Shown: positions 45,101 to 52,959, counted from the stretch's first letter. The stretch is DNA of 64,000 nucleotides from Calliopum simillimum (GCA_951812925.1 OX638371.1:116211124-116275123), one strand, 5' to 3'. Notes: generated by a model from the letters alone, not told the origin. A program made the numbers and translations.

Positions 45101-46748
45101 AAAATTGGCTTAAAATTTCCAATAGAAAAGCTTTCCCTAAAATGTTAGAGTGGAGAAAGAAAATATTTTTTCTTAAAAAACTCTCCCTTGAACAAGTCTA
45201 GGCGTCCTGTATCACCTGCCAAATTCTTGGTAACCTTAACACTTACACCCTGTATACATAGTGCATTGGCCTCGTGGCGCAAAAACTGAAGCAATCCCAC
45301 TGTGCAGCATAGATACGGTGTGAAAACTTTCTGACTTTTTCGAGTTTTTTCGCTGGTTCTTTTTTAGTTTTCCACTTTTGTGCTTTGCGGCTTTTGGTAA
45401 TAAATTTCTGGTTCAGGAAATTTACTGGCCCACAAATGTCTGGCCGCGTTAAGAGGCAGAGAGTAGGGAGAATAGTGTAAGGTATCTGGAATGAATGCAA
45501 AGGTGTAGCGCAGACGGTTGCAGATGAATATTTATTTTTTTTTTAACTTTAAGTGGCGAGAAATGATTTTTTTCTTCTTCTGGATTAACAGAGTTTGACT
45601 TTTGCGAGTATATGAATGTTGTCTTTAGAAGTTCAGGGATAATTTAAAATTCAGCTGGAAAATGCAAAGGATTTTTGCCTTTTACTGCATTACAAAAATT
45701 CTTTGCAACTCATTTGATTGTTTTCTTCTTCTATTAGGTTAAACGTCTTACAATGGGTCTTTTGCGCTCCAACGAAGAGTCACGCCCGCTTGTACATAAT
45801 CCCAACTTTACGTCGAACTCCAACTCCATGACAACAACAAACACAACAACAAATTCAACGCTAAAGTCCGCAAAGTCCAGTATAACAAATAATCATGTGA
45901 TATATTCCAATGGCTATGTAAATGAGGAGTCATTTGAGCCTGACAAGTTCATTGCGAGTAAATTTGGCGATTCGTGCCGTCAATCGCTGACTGCGATACC
46001 AATGCTGGAGACATTGAACTTAAACGACAACAGCGAATTTAATTTAAAGAAGCGATATTTGCGTGAAACCAGCAGTGGTAAGGATTTATCCCTTGAGTTG
46101 AGAAAATTATTTTTTGCCATTTGTGGTTTTCTTTTATTTTGCAGCGAATTCGAGTCCCAAAATATTTGCAAATCGTTTAAGAACGAACACTACAACAGCA
46201 ACAACCACATACACTCACAATGCCGGCTCAGTCAGCAGTAACTACGCACTCGATGACGAAGAAACGGAACTTAAAGATGCGCCATGGTTTCAGGCCGGTA
46301 TTTCGCGTGAGATTGCTTTGGAGGTGCTTACAAATAAAAGTCCTGGTGCCTTTTTAGTGCGCAAAAGCACTTCGAAGCCCGGTTGCTATGCTTTGACCCT
46401 GAGAGTGCCATCACCGCCAGGACCGAAAATAGCCAATTATATCATTTTAAGAACTGCCAGAGGATACAAAATAAAGGTAATTCCAAATTCATTTCAGACT
46501 TAATCTTTTGGAGCTTTGTGTCTAAAACAAGCGCACTTTTTTAGGGTTTTCGCAAAGAGTTTTCATCACTCAAGGCATTGATCACACATCACTCGGTAAT
46601 GCCGGAACTTTTGCCAGTACCACTGGCGTTGCCACGTCCTAAAAATATGACATCATCCAGGCGTAATTTAGATGATTTCGATACTTATGACTCACTGCAA
46701 ATGCTATTGAAATATTTGAGAGCAAAAAATCTGGAGAATGAGCAGTAA
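29722..46748 (+). CDS. SH2-domain adaptor-like protein (five coding exons, 468 aa)
   Basis: Joined exons: 29722-30149, 32400-32502, 45738-46077, 46145-46476 and 46545-46748. All introns are GT..AG and the frame is kept. Residues 1-336 are low-complexity (Ala/Thr/Asn runs, Gly run 111-117, Ser/Thr-rich middle). The SH2 domain spans about 337-433: PWFQAGISREIA with alpha-A Arg345, PGAFLVRKS with phosphotyrosine-binding Arg363, then GYKIKGF and THHSVMPELLP. The PGAF...HSxMP pattern is most like tensin-family SH2 domains, but no PTB domain follows; a 35-residue tail with YDSLQMLLKYL ends the protein. Expected role (family knowledge): binding phosphotyrosine in cytosolic signalling or adhesion complexes. 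No catalytic domain. The start is the first ATG after an in-frame TAA at 29629. Orthologue name not recognised. Confidence 0.9.
30395..30635 (+). mobile_element. tRNA-headed SINE with defective hammerhead (copy 1)
   Basis: A-box-like TAGTCTAGCGACTGG (30414-30428) and B box GGTTCAACTCC (30466-30476) form a tRNA-like head. It is followed by acacaaaagtttttcaactt and gcaatttttcaattata, shared almost base for base with the copy at 42.2 kb. The hammerhead region follows, then ttcaattaaaaattaatttt, the same 3' terminal segment that bounds the 42.06-42.70 kb element. About 105 bases between ribozyme and terminus are missing relative to that copy. Confidence 0.75.
30565..30612 (+). ncRNA. decayed hammerhead ribozyme (copy 1)
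   Basis: AATAGT, CTGATG, AGTCTTTGTGGCGAAAGAC are retained, but two bases (TG) are inserted in the CTGATGA core. GAAA has become GTAAAA, and the ATAT loop and cleavage site are missing. Stem II (GTCTTT/AAAGAC) is still perfect. Predicted inactive. Confidence 0.75.
30837..31559. other. intron 1 sequence, no feature seen
   Basis: AT-rich intronic DNA with poly-A tracts. No exon with matching splice phase was found. Confidence 0.5.
31560..31800 (+). repeat. dispersed 'gatgccacgcc' repeat units in intron 1
   Basis: About two to three units of 110-120 bases with aaaatgggngatnccacgcc, then caatttataatttatgagat or catcatatctccgaaaata, and gatttgntanacatgt. Similar to units at 14240, 15420, 38640 and 56200. 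Confidence 0.55.
32400..32502 (+). CDS. SH2 gene, coding exon 2 (residues 143-177)
   Basis: The acceptor follows a T-rich tract and reads acaacaaaag|C; the donor is GTAAGT at 32503. It completes codon 143 (Asn) and reads CNDNEKVVQTPSSDEDNSP, then TELNNCKRLADKPPL, ending in phase 0. The acidic Ser/Asp run could be a kinase target; no domain. Confidence 0.8.
32503..33181. other. start of intron 2, no exon seen
   Basis: T- and A-rich intronic DNA with CAA repeats. The open frame at 32629-32841 has no motif. 33105-33165 (atgaagcaaaacgcatcaag) resembles 36835-36890, a dispersed repeat fragment. Confidence 0.45.
33182..33851. mobile_element. TA-flanked MITE, 670 bp, in intron 2
   Basis: Ends CACAGAAAAAAAAA and complement with TA on both sides (33180-33181 and 33852-33853). 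Its first ~220 and last ~90 bases match, in inverted orientation, the 301-bp copy at 19500-19800, which lacks the ~370-base centre. The interior contains aaccgttccaaaacag and its inverse aactgtttggaacagttt. No transposase. Confidence 0.85.
33852..34148. other. intron 2 spacer
   Basis: No feature seen apart from a gggtggtccatttttt motif common in this genome's repeats. Confidence 0.4.
34149..34493. mobile_element. TA-flanked foldback MITE, 345 bp, TIR ATGCCCCAGACAGACGGCAG
   Basis: Two arms of about 135 bases (34149-34285 and 34357-34493) are near-perfect inverted repeats, covering ATGCCCCAGACAGACGGCAG, CTCTAATnCACATT, AATAATGTGAAACTTTT and GGAAATTTT(CCCAATTCAGG). They flank a ~70-base centre. 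TA lies directly outside each end. A half copy is at 40325-40504. Confidence 0.9.
34494..35719. other. intron 2, no feature recognised
   Basis: Open frame 34935-35171 has no motif. 35240-35260 contains gcttctcggcctcgg, which recalls the start of U2 snRNA but does not continue as one. Confidence 0.45.
35720..35915. repeat. palindromic repeat family B, partial copy 3
   Basis: Contains tttaatggatgataactcaa, gatcctattgaaaaaat and tgatgctcttggctaaaatg, aligning with the right half of the copies at 4826 and 12185. It ends where the family A palindrome begins. Confidence 0.5.
35916..36833. mobile_element. palindromic element family A, copy 1 (left terminus lost)
   Basis: A near-complete inverted repeat. 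The left arm (ttgaatatgtagagaaaatc, agctgatcatccccgc, tatcgcaaaaatacatatc) returns inverted on the right (gcgatatttggcggggatga, catattcaaaaaacctatcg). It ends in tgttcaagagcaccgtg at 36833. The outer CACGGTGCTCTTGAACAG is present only on the right side. Frames inside (36107-36352) come from the arms and recur in copy 2; they match no known protein. Confidence 0.8.
36834..37535. repeat. spacer between palindromes with dispersed repeat
   Basis: 37270-37385 matches 150-255. 37430-37535 (aaaaattaaaattttt, ttctatgcgttttatgac, ttttacgac) recurs on the far side of the second palindrome at about 38505-38612, so the second palindrome sits between diverged direct repeats. The open frame 36962-37231 shows no motif. 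Confidence 0.55.
37536..38494. mobile_element. palindromic element family A, copy 2, complete, 959 bp
   Basis: Begins CACGGTGCTCTTGAACAGTC and ends with its complement gactgttcaagagcaccgtg. The two halves are inverted copies over nearly the whole length, with a centre near 38020 (gtagactgaaataatgacaa). A 4-base direct repeat TGAA flanks it (37532-37535 and 38495-38498), a plausible target duplication. No transposase is recognised; the arms carry open frames (37486-37899 and 38035-38280, minus) of unknown meaning. Confidence 0.85.
38640..38880. repeat. dispersed 'ctgcatcgatttt' repeat units in intron 2
   Basis: Units with gctaaaccattgtattgatt and gctaagccactgcatcgatt, then ggagatagacttaaccc or agacataggctggaact. 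Same family as 15420-15800. Confidence 0.5.
38881..42054. other. intron 2, unrecognised sequence
   Basis: No exon of matching phase, RNA gene or complete element was identified apart from the MITE fragment at 40325-40504. Frames at 38967-39194 and 41528-41734 (-) show no motif. Confidence 0.4.
40325..40504 (+). mobile_element. half copy of the ATGCCCCAGACAG MITE
   Basis: Matches 34297-34493 (ctaattagcttttctg, ttgatgttttagaattttt, cattagagctgccgtctgtc, tggggcat). The left arm is missing, so the copy cannot fold as the full element does. Confidence 0.85.
42055..42697 (-). mobile_element. foldback unit containing a tRNA-headed SINE with hammerhead (copy 2)
   Basis: Near-perfect 132-bp inverted arms (42055-42186 and 42566-42697; both contain acacggctatagtgacatat and cgatttacatataaatctat). 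On the minus strand the interior has an A-box-like TGGTTAATGACTTG (42347-42360), a B box GGTTCAACTCC (42314-42324), a linker shared with copy 1, then a complete hammerhead running into the left arm. The right arm therefore repeats the SINE tail in inverted orientation upstream of the tRNA head. No RT or transposase; no target duplication seen. It lies antisense in intron 2 of the SH2 gene. Confidence 0.8.
42169..42217 (-). ncRNA. predicted hammerhead ribozyme, complete core (copy 2)
   Basis: Minus-strand order: stem I 5' strand ATAGT; core CTGATGA (42211-42205); stem II GTCTTT/AAAGAC (6 perfect pairs) with loop GTGGCG; core GAAA (42186-42183); stem III AC-ATAT-GT; cleavage residue C; then ACTAT, which closes stem I with five perfect pairs. 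Predicted cleavage lies between 42175 and 42174. Every canonical hammerhead core base is present and the site is the favoured GUC. The two-pair stem III with self-complementary CATATG suggests action as a dimer, known for other short-stem-III hammerheads. Activity is untested. Confidence 0.85.
42698..44639. other. intron 2, unrecognised sequence
   Basis: Several short Phe/Lys-rich open frames on both strands (42929-43135 -, 43681-43920 +, 44050-44262 -) without motifs. No exon of matching phase found. Confidence 0.4.
44640..44960 (+). repeat. dispersed repeat with 'accaaatttcat' and 'cacacagacaaac' tail
   Basis: Contains ggtgtggcaccgcccgtt, taagtaccaaatttcat, aaatcggtcaaatggttttc and gcgaacacacagacaaactt. 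It is organised like widespread insect repeats that end in a CAGACA-type tract. Family not determined. Confidence 0.5.
44990..45252. mobile_element. partial copy of the CAGGGTGTATC MITE
   Basis: Aligns with the right two-thirds of 23786-24199 (cagaactttgagaaatt, ttagagtgg, ggtaaccttaacacttacac) and ends acaccctg|TA. The left terminus is missing. Confidence 0.6.
45738..46077 (+). CDS. SH2 gene, coding exon 3 (residues 178-291)
   Basis: The acceptor is the pyrimidine-rich tract ending ttctattag; the exon opens in phase 0 with VKRLTMGLLRSNEESRPLV, and the donor GTAAGG is at 46078. It encodes Ser/Thr/Asn-rich low-complexity sequence with an internal Met (45753) that could start a shorter product from an alternative promoter. 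One base of codon 291 is left at the exon end. Confidence 0.9.
46145..46476 (+). CDS. SH2 gene, coding exon 4 (most of the SH2 domain)
   Basis: The 67-base intron before it ends ttttattttgcag. Residues 291-401. The SH2 domain starts at PWFQ (337) and the exon includes alpha-A ISREIA, the FLVRKS pTyr-binding loop (Arg363), PGCYALTLRVP beta strands and GYKIK. The donor GTAATT at 46477 is weaker than the others; the frame stays open past it to a stop at 46501-46503. Confidence 0.92.
46545..46748 (+). CDS. SH2 gene, coding exon 5 (end of SH2 and C-terminus)
   Basis: The 68-base intron before it ends acttttttag. Residues 402-468: GFRKEFSSLKALITHHSVMP completes the SH2 fold, then ELLPVPLALPRPK, and a hydrophilic tail with DTYDSLQMLLKYLRAK before TAA. 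The DTYDSL Tyr sits in an acidic context and might be phosphorylated (inference). Confidence 0.92.
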   Translation, partial: GFRKEFSSLKALITHHSVMPELLPVPLALPRPKNMTSSRRNLDDFDTYDSLQMLLKYLRAKNLENEQ

Positions 46749-46869
46749 TTACTTAAGTGGAAAAGTGTATAAGTAACAGAGGATTCAGTGAAAACTTGAA
46801 GAAGTACGTACCTCAAAATACATAAATAACACAAAAGAAAGTTCACCACACTTTATAATTCAACACACG

Positions 46870-46875
46870 AATAAA
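46870..46875 (+). terminator. polyadenylation signal of the SH2 gene
   Basis: AATAAA lies 121 bases after the stop codon and is followed by a GT/T-rich stretch (gtgtctttgtaaggtatttt), a typical cleavage and polyadenylation context. Confidence 0.7.
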
Positions 46876-46993
46876 AATATTTACAAAGTGTCTTTGTAAG
46901 GTATTTTTTTGAAATTTATTTTACTTATTTATCTGACGCTAATTTTTTGTAAAATTCACTTTTAATCTCAATTCCGTACATTAAAATTGTAAA

Positions 46994-47317
46994 TAGTGAT
47001 GAGCAAACAAAGCAACCTTGGTCTTGGATATTGAGTCTTGGTTTTGGTTTTAATATTAGATCTTGGTCTTGGGTGTTAAGTCTTGGTTTTGGTCTTGGTC
47101 TTGAAAAGATTTTTAAAGAGTGTTTTTTTCCTAAACTTTAAAAATATCACATTTCGTATTGAGAGATGATTTTATGTTCGAAAGAGGCGTGGCATCCCTA
47201 TTAGCCATAAATGACCAAGACCGATTAACAATCTTATTCTTGATTATCAATGCGACTCCAAACATTACTAAAACCCAGACCAGGACTCAAGACTAAGACT
47301 AATTTTGCTCATCACTA
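46994..47317. mobile_element. hAT-type MITE, 324 bp, 8-bp target duplication
   Basis: Ends TAGTGATGAGCAAA and complement TTTTGCTCATCACTA, flanked by 8-base near-identical duplications ATTGTAAA (46986-46993) and GTTGTAAA (47318-47325). The 8-base duplication and TAG-type terminus with GATG are hallmarks of hAT elements. The interior is imperfect TCTTGG/TTTTGG repeats on the left and their inverse on the right. Non-autonomous. Confidence 0.85.
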
Positions 47318-47797
47318 GTTGTAAATATTAACCCATTTCAAAAAAATTCTAGTTAAAGGACATACCTAAACTAAAATTGTGATATTATTAAGCGACACAT
47401 TTAATTAGTTCTAAGAGGAAATTAAAGTTGTTTTCTTTTTTTGAATATATATAGTTCATAAGTATTAAAGTGTGAATCCTTAAAGAAGCACAAATAAAGT
47501 TAAATAATTTATACAAATTGTTTTAATTCTTATGACTTAATCTTACCTATGATTTGAAATTTGAAACATCATAATTTTTTACCTAGTGCTTCACGTGGAA
47601 AATCCCAATTTACATCATTTCCCTGAAAAATTTAATTAACCTATTTTGATATGTTGTTGAGGGGAAAATTTTCTATCGATTGGTATAGGTTTTATGAAGC
47701 TTGGAATTAGTCCAAGCATCACATTTAATTTGAATGTTCTATTACTTTTTTTCGTTATGTCTTGTACTCATTAATAAAAATTAAAAAAATTCATTAG
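47318..47797. other. no gene seen
   Basis: AT-rich intergenic sequence downstream of the SH2 gene. Confidence 0.5.
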
Positions 47798-48318
47798 ATA
47801 GGGTAAGCACGGGAGATGTGTCACCCCTGGGTAACATGGCACCCCTGGGTAATATGGCACCCCTATCAAATTCAATACTTGCAGCTTTCATAGCATTGAA
47901 ATATGGACACAGTTTAATTCAGTTGCTCGAGAGACTTCGTGGTAAGTAGTTCGTCTAGCTTTAGTTGCAATTATCACTAGTGTGTGGGATTTTTAAAATA
48001 AATTTGGGAATGTAAACGACTGACTTCTGTATGGCATATATTTCGAGAGGCAGCGGAGCGGAGAGTGTTTAATGCATCTTTGTGGTGCATAAATCAAAAC
48101 AAACAGAATTGAATGAATACGATCGCGAGTAAACATGTTTTTTCATTTCGTGGCTTTTTTACACTCTATTACTATGGGTGATATGGTTCTGCTAGCATTT
48201 TCCCTTTGCATGTTATAAGATATTTGGGATTACAAATATGAAGTGCTTGAATTTACAGTCACTCCAGAATCGCAGAATTTGAGTCAGGTAGGACCTTCAA
48301 TTCATTTCGTACTGATAA

Positions 48319-49165
48319 CACAGGTTTACAAAAAACAAAAATGTCATGGCGTTTTGACCAGACTATGTGTTTCCTAAGGACTTTGACGTCCTGAATCTGA
48401 ATCCGGAGTCTGTTTTTTTCCAGAACGTCTGAGAAAAAAGATTTCAAGGTCATATGGAGGTCAAAATGGGGTTCATGTATCGTTTAGTGATAAATTCGCT
48501 AAGGTTCTGAAACTAATTTTTTATCATTGAATTTTTAGTCCTTAAAAAGAACATGTGATCAAAAAGGGTATCTCGGACATAGTTTTGGAGATATAGCCAT
48601 CGGAAGATCCGGATATATTTTCTATGAAAACTGCTATAAGTTGGGAACCTCTGGATGGATTTGAAAAATATTGGTGTCTTATGAAAGGTATTTTGACAAC
48701 CTATAGAAATGTTATGAGCATATTTTCAATTGGAGTCATAGTTTTTGAGTTATGACCTTTTTTGAAATTTTTCAATTACAACAATATACCTTTCATATGA
48801 CACCAATATTTTTCAAATCCATCCAGGGATTCCCAACTTATAGCGGTTTTTATAGAAGATATATCCGGATCTTCCGATGGCTATATCTCCAAAACTATGT
48901 CCGAGATACCCTTTTTGATCACATATTCTTTTCAAGGACAAAGAATTAAATGATAAAAAATTAGTTTCAGAATCTTAGCGAATTTATCACTAAACGATAC
49001 ATGAACCCTATTTTGACCTCCATATGACCTCGAAATCTGTTTTCTCAGACGTTCTGGAAAAAAACGGACCCCGGATTCAGATTTAGGACGTCAAAGTCCC
49101 TAGGAAACACATAGTCTGATCAAAACGCCATGACATTTTTTTTTTTTTTTTTTTGTAAACCTGTG
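48319..49165. mobile_element. palindromic element, 847 bp, nested in the 2-kb transposon
   Basis: The two halves are inverted copies: cacaggtttaca, atgtcatggcgttttgacca, ctccatatgacct, cgatacatgaacccnattttg, tccgagatacccttttt and ggatcttccgatggctatat occur in both orientations around a centre near 48745. The right end is flanked by TA; at the left the matching pair reads AA. No transposase; open frames 48259-48453 (-) and 48752-48949 (+) are arm by-products. Confidence 0.8.
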
Positions 49166-49380
49166 TAATTTGAGGTTTCCCCAATATTTTAGAAAAACTT
49201 GAGAAAACTTTGAACAAGTGATACACCGCAGAAATGATATTCAGTGGCATCTCGCCTGTATTAATGACTTCGAAAAACACTGAGCTGCACAAAAGAAAAT
49301 AAAGGACTAGAATTCTAATTATTTTGTCCAGCAGAAAAAGAACAACTTGAAGCGGAAAACAGAACCAATGCAACGTTACT

Positions 49381-49656
49381 ATGGTGGTTCCAAAGAAGAG
49401 GTGTTATCAACATAAAGTGGTTACTAGTTATGATTCTTCCGAAGAAGGTGAAGAAAATATTTTATTCCAAGATGAATCTGCATTAGAAGTGGAGAAGACT
49501 ATGAACAAACCACTAAACCAGATGATTGGATCCAATGCGTTATGTGCCGTATGTGGTCAGATACAACATCTCTGGCAACAAAAACTTAAAAGCCACCTAG
49601 GTTGCCAAATCACCAATGATATGGAGCCATATCATCCAACTCTCTTTTTTTTCTAA
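49381..49656 (+). pseudogene. possible transposase C-terminal remnant in the 2-kb transposon
   Basis: A 91-codon open frame: MVVPKKRCYQHKVVTSYDSS, an acidic EEGEENILFQDESALEVEK segment, then ALCAVCGQIQHLWQQKLKSH with CxxC and a terminal poly-Phe that is clearly not native. Basic-acidic-CxxC order near the 3' end of a TIR element is compatible with a transposase tail, but no conserved core is present. It could be chance. Confidence 0.3.
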
Positions 49657-49800
49657 GTAGTTGAAGTATTTTTTTTTTTTTTTTTTGTTTTAAATTAATG
49701 AAAGAATAAATTTGTGTTTAGTTTTTTTAAAAATCTCTTTTAATTCTGGTTTCAAAGCGGTTTAATGAAAAAGGTTGCCATATCCCCGCGTTTACCCTAT

Positions 49801-50964
49801 TTTTTATTGATGAACAACAAAGTATTAAATTTTTCCTTATGTTTTAAACATATTGAATTTGATATAAAATACTTATCCTAATATTAAACGGTCGGTGAAG
49901 GTCGTTTCCTATTCGGATCTAAGGCTATTACTGGTTCCTGCATAAATAATTTTTTTTTTAAATACTCTTAAGCTCAGTTGAGAATTTTTTAGCCAATTTC
50001 ATGTAATACAATTTAGTAATGCACAGAAAATATTTGCAAAAGTATCATTTTCCCAAAGCGAAAATTAAAATGTCGATTTATTTGCATATTTCTTTTTTTT
50101 TTTTTTTCTTTCGTCCTTATGCCTTAAAAAGCTATTCGTGTGCATTCAACATTAAAATTACTGCTTCCTTTATAGCACGGCAAAGGAAACTTGGTAATTT
50201 GCATGGAAAATAATAAATAAAGGTTCAGCACACACACTCGCACTGTGAACTAAAATATTTGAAATTATCCTAATTAAAACGGGATTGGGAATGAAGAAGC
50301 GTACGTTTCTAGCTTGTCAATCATGCTCACTTTTAGGACTTCCTGACCTTTGCTCTAATTAAAAGAAAAAAAGGTTTTGATTCAAGGAAGTTGACATGTC
50401 GCTAAGACACAGCACGTTTTGCAAGACTCTTCTTCTAATTGCTACTTATGCTCTTCACAGCATATCAGCTTGTGCTCCGTAGAACATGTGATGGTGATAC
50501 GCTGTAGCTGCGTTGTATTAAGACGGAGTACGAATTTTTGTAGAACACAGATTTCTTGTTTTTTTTGGGCTTCTTGTTAGACTGTACTCGTGTAATGTAG
50601 TAGAATTCTTTTCATTATGGATTTTGGTTTAATTTTCTTCGCTAAAAATGATGTTGCGGTTTTAATTAGATAATGACAACTATGTTGGGCTGGTACATTT
50701 GTGCGTTTAGGGGAGGAGAGCATTCATAGGGTTAGGTATTATGGTATAGTGCTACGTGCAAGGGCAAATATTGTCAAATTGTTGATTTGCTACATTTTGG
50801 ATACATAAAATGGCTCAAAATGCGAAGAAAACTGCACAAACTTTTCATCAGATTTTTTTACAAAATTAAATTTTCCTTTCCAATCTTAAATTCTTCGATT
50901 ATACCTAAAAATTTTAATTTTTTGAGAATTTCCCAAGTGTGCATATGTATTTAGTATAAACATA
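49801..50964. other. no gene seen
   Basis: No supported gene or repeat; the open frame at 50019-50213 is homopolymer-driven. Confidence 0.45.
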
Positions 50965-51623
50965 CACAGTAAAAAATTATAGTTTGATTTTGATTCCATT
51001 CGGTATTGATTTTAAACGGTTTTGGTATCAAATTCAAAATTTATTCCAAAAAAGGCTGAAATTTATCCGGTAGGTTTTAATTTTTACACAAAAAATAATT
51101 ACTTTTAAACCATTTAGTTTTTTCAATTTTTTAATACCAAAGTGGCTTGAAAGCAATCCCAAAATATCTTTTAATTCAAAAATCTCTGCACCAATTTTAA
51201 TACTTTTGGTTTGAAAGTAATGCCATCAAAGATTGAATTTAGCTTAGGGAGACTTTTTAGTTTCAAAATTTGAGAAATTTTATTTATCAAAAGAGCAAAA
51301 AAAAAAAGAACGAGAACAAAATAAAAAAAAAAATTTTTTTTTTCAATTGTTTAAATACAAATTTCACAAACCTACGTCAATAAGCTTAATAGCCGAATGA
51401 GCTAAAGACTTTGTAATTTATCTACATAGGTATAAGATATTGTACCTTTGGTTCGAATCTCAGTATGGATGGTTTGTTTTTTTTTTGCCCAATTATTGTT
51501 TAAAATTAAAACAATTTTTTGATTTTTCTCTCTCTCCAAAACAGTTTAGAAATAAAATTTATTTGGCATTGTTCTATATAAATACTTTTTTGGTTTTAAA
51601 ATTAAACTAAAATTTTTACTGTG
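50965..51623. mobile_element. TA-flanked MITE, 659 bp, with internal tRNA-like segment
   Basis: Ends CACAGTAAAAAATTATAGTT and, in reverse complement, CACAGTAAAAATTTTAGTTT, with TA outside both (50963-50964, 51624-51625). On the plus strand 51390-51465 resembles a tRNA: A-box-like TAGCCGAATGAGCTAAAG and B box GGTTCGAATCTC (51451-51462), followed by a T tract at 51477-51487 that could end a Pol III transcript. No transposase. Confidence 0.75.
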
Positions 51624-52460
51624 TAGCTAGCATTTCTTGTGAGCAATGTACAGTTAAGAAATAAAACTAAAAGGTTTAAATGTACCAAAAAAAAAAAAAA
51701 AATTTAAAGATTTCTTTACTTCAAATTTTACGGCGGATGGAAGCTTACATAAGCAACTTCCGCGAAATGTCGTGCTTCGCATTTGTCGCCGGAAGTTGTT
51801 ACCAGGATATGCTACTTAAGTAGCGCGAACAGAGTATTCATGCAAATTACGCTTAAGCATGCAGCCCAAATCCGCCTTCTTGCAATGAAGACGGAAAGAA
51901 GAAGACAAAAAGTGCGAACGAAAGTGAAGAACCGATTAAAAGAAATTGCTGTTTTTAATTTGAGTTTTTTCGGGCAAACAAAAAGTTGCCAAAAAAAAAA
52001 AAAAAAAATGTAATTGACAATTTCGCCAAAATTTGATGACATTTCTTGTACTAAAATTTGATAATGGAAAGAAGTTTACATAATCAGGAATTACACGAAA
52101 AGAAGAAGAAAAAAATAAGAGAAATTTCACATAATGAGAGATATTTATGAAATTAAGTATTTGAAATTTAACTAAAAAATTTTTAGAAATGTCCATATTA
52201 TTCTCTCAAATGTTAGTATAAGTTCTAATAATCATATAAATACTCCTATTGTTTTAAAAAAGATGTGTTGTTGTCCCGGATTTCGCAGAATAACTCTGGA
52301 TTTTGGGTTTATTAGGATTAATAAAAATGTTTTGATAGTTTTAAGTAGTATTTTTCCTGAAATTCGGTCTTCGGCCCTGATTTCCGTAGTTCAATCAGGA
52401 GATCAGATTAAAAATCAGGAGTCTCCTAAAAAAACCAGTAGAGTGGGCTGCTTTACTTGG
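51624..52460. other. no gene recognised
   Basis: Overlapping open frames on both strands at 51783-52196 and 52263-52502 lack motifs. The first is GC-richer and Arg/Lys-rich but is crossed by a poly-A tract. Confidence 0.4.
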
Positions 52461-52714
52461 ACCATAGACCATGAAAACAAGATCATAGACCATGTATTAT
52501 GAACCAAAGTCCATAAGGCATAAATCATAGATGATATATTATGAACCATAAACCATAAAGAACAGATTACAGACCATATATTATGGACCATAGACTATAA
52601 AGAACAGATCATAGAAGATATGTTATGAACCATAAACCTTTGAAGACAGATTATAGCTCATAGATTATGTACCGTAGACCATAAAAGACAGATCATAGAT
52701 CATATATTATGGAC
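52461..52714 (+). repeat. tandem array, 42-bp unit, about six copies
   Basis: Unit of the form tattatgaaccataaaccat plus aaagaacagatnatagaccata, repeated at 52494, 52536, 52578, 52620 and 52662 with a few substitutions each. Non-coding minisatellite. Confidence 0.9.
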
Positions 52715-52828
52715 AAGTACTTTTGCCCCACCTTTATAAAATATGTTTTGTAACGGATTGGGCTATCAGGAGAATAGTCAGTAGATAGTATGTTTTTGAC
52801 CTCTATATAATAAACAATATATGAAAAA

Positions 52829-52959
52829 CAGTATGTTCCAAAACAAAAATCGCCCCCTAAAACTATGCAAAATTCTTTTTTTATACTGTTTGAAAAGTCA
52901 AATGTTAAAAAAAGAATATTGCATAGTTTTAGGGGCGATATTCGTTTTGGAACATCCTG
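52829..52959. mobile_element. small palindromic MITE, CAGTATGTTCCAAAAC ends
   Basis: Left arm CAGTATGTTCCAAAACAAAA, ATCGCCCC, AAAACTATGC; the right arm is its inverse (GCATAGTTTTAGGGGCGAT ... GTTTTGGAACATCCTG). The CAGgnTGTTCCAAAA-type end resembles mariner-derived MITEs, but no TA duplication is visible. Confidence 0.7.

Larger units (their letters stand above)
47798..49800. mobile_element. 2-kb DNA transposon relic, TIR ATAGGGTAA-C-CGGG-GAT
   Basis: Left end ATAGGGTAAGCACGGGAGAT and the reverse complement of the right end, ATAGGGTAAACGCGGGGATA, match closely. Directly repeated ggcacccctgggtaa units sit just inside the left end (47820-47875). A palindromic element (48319-49165) is nested inside and a short open frame (49381-49656) follows. 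The terminus resembles the right end of the pogo/Tigger-like fossil at 16300-16978, so this may be the same lineage, but no DDE core remains. Confidence 0.65.
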
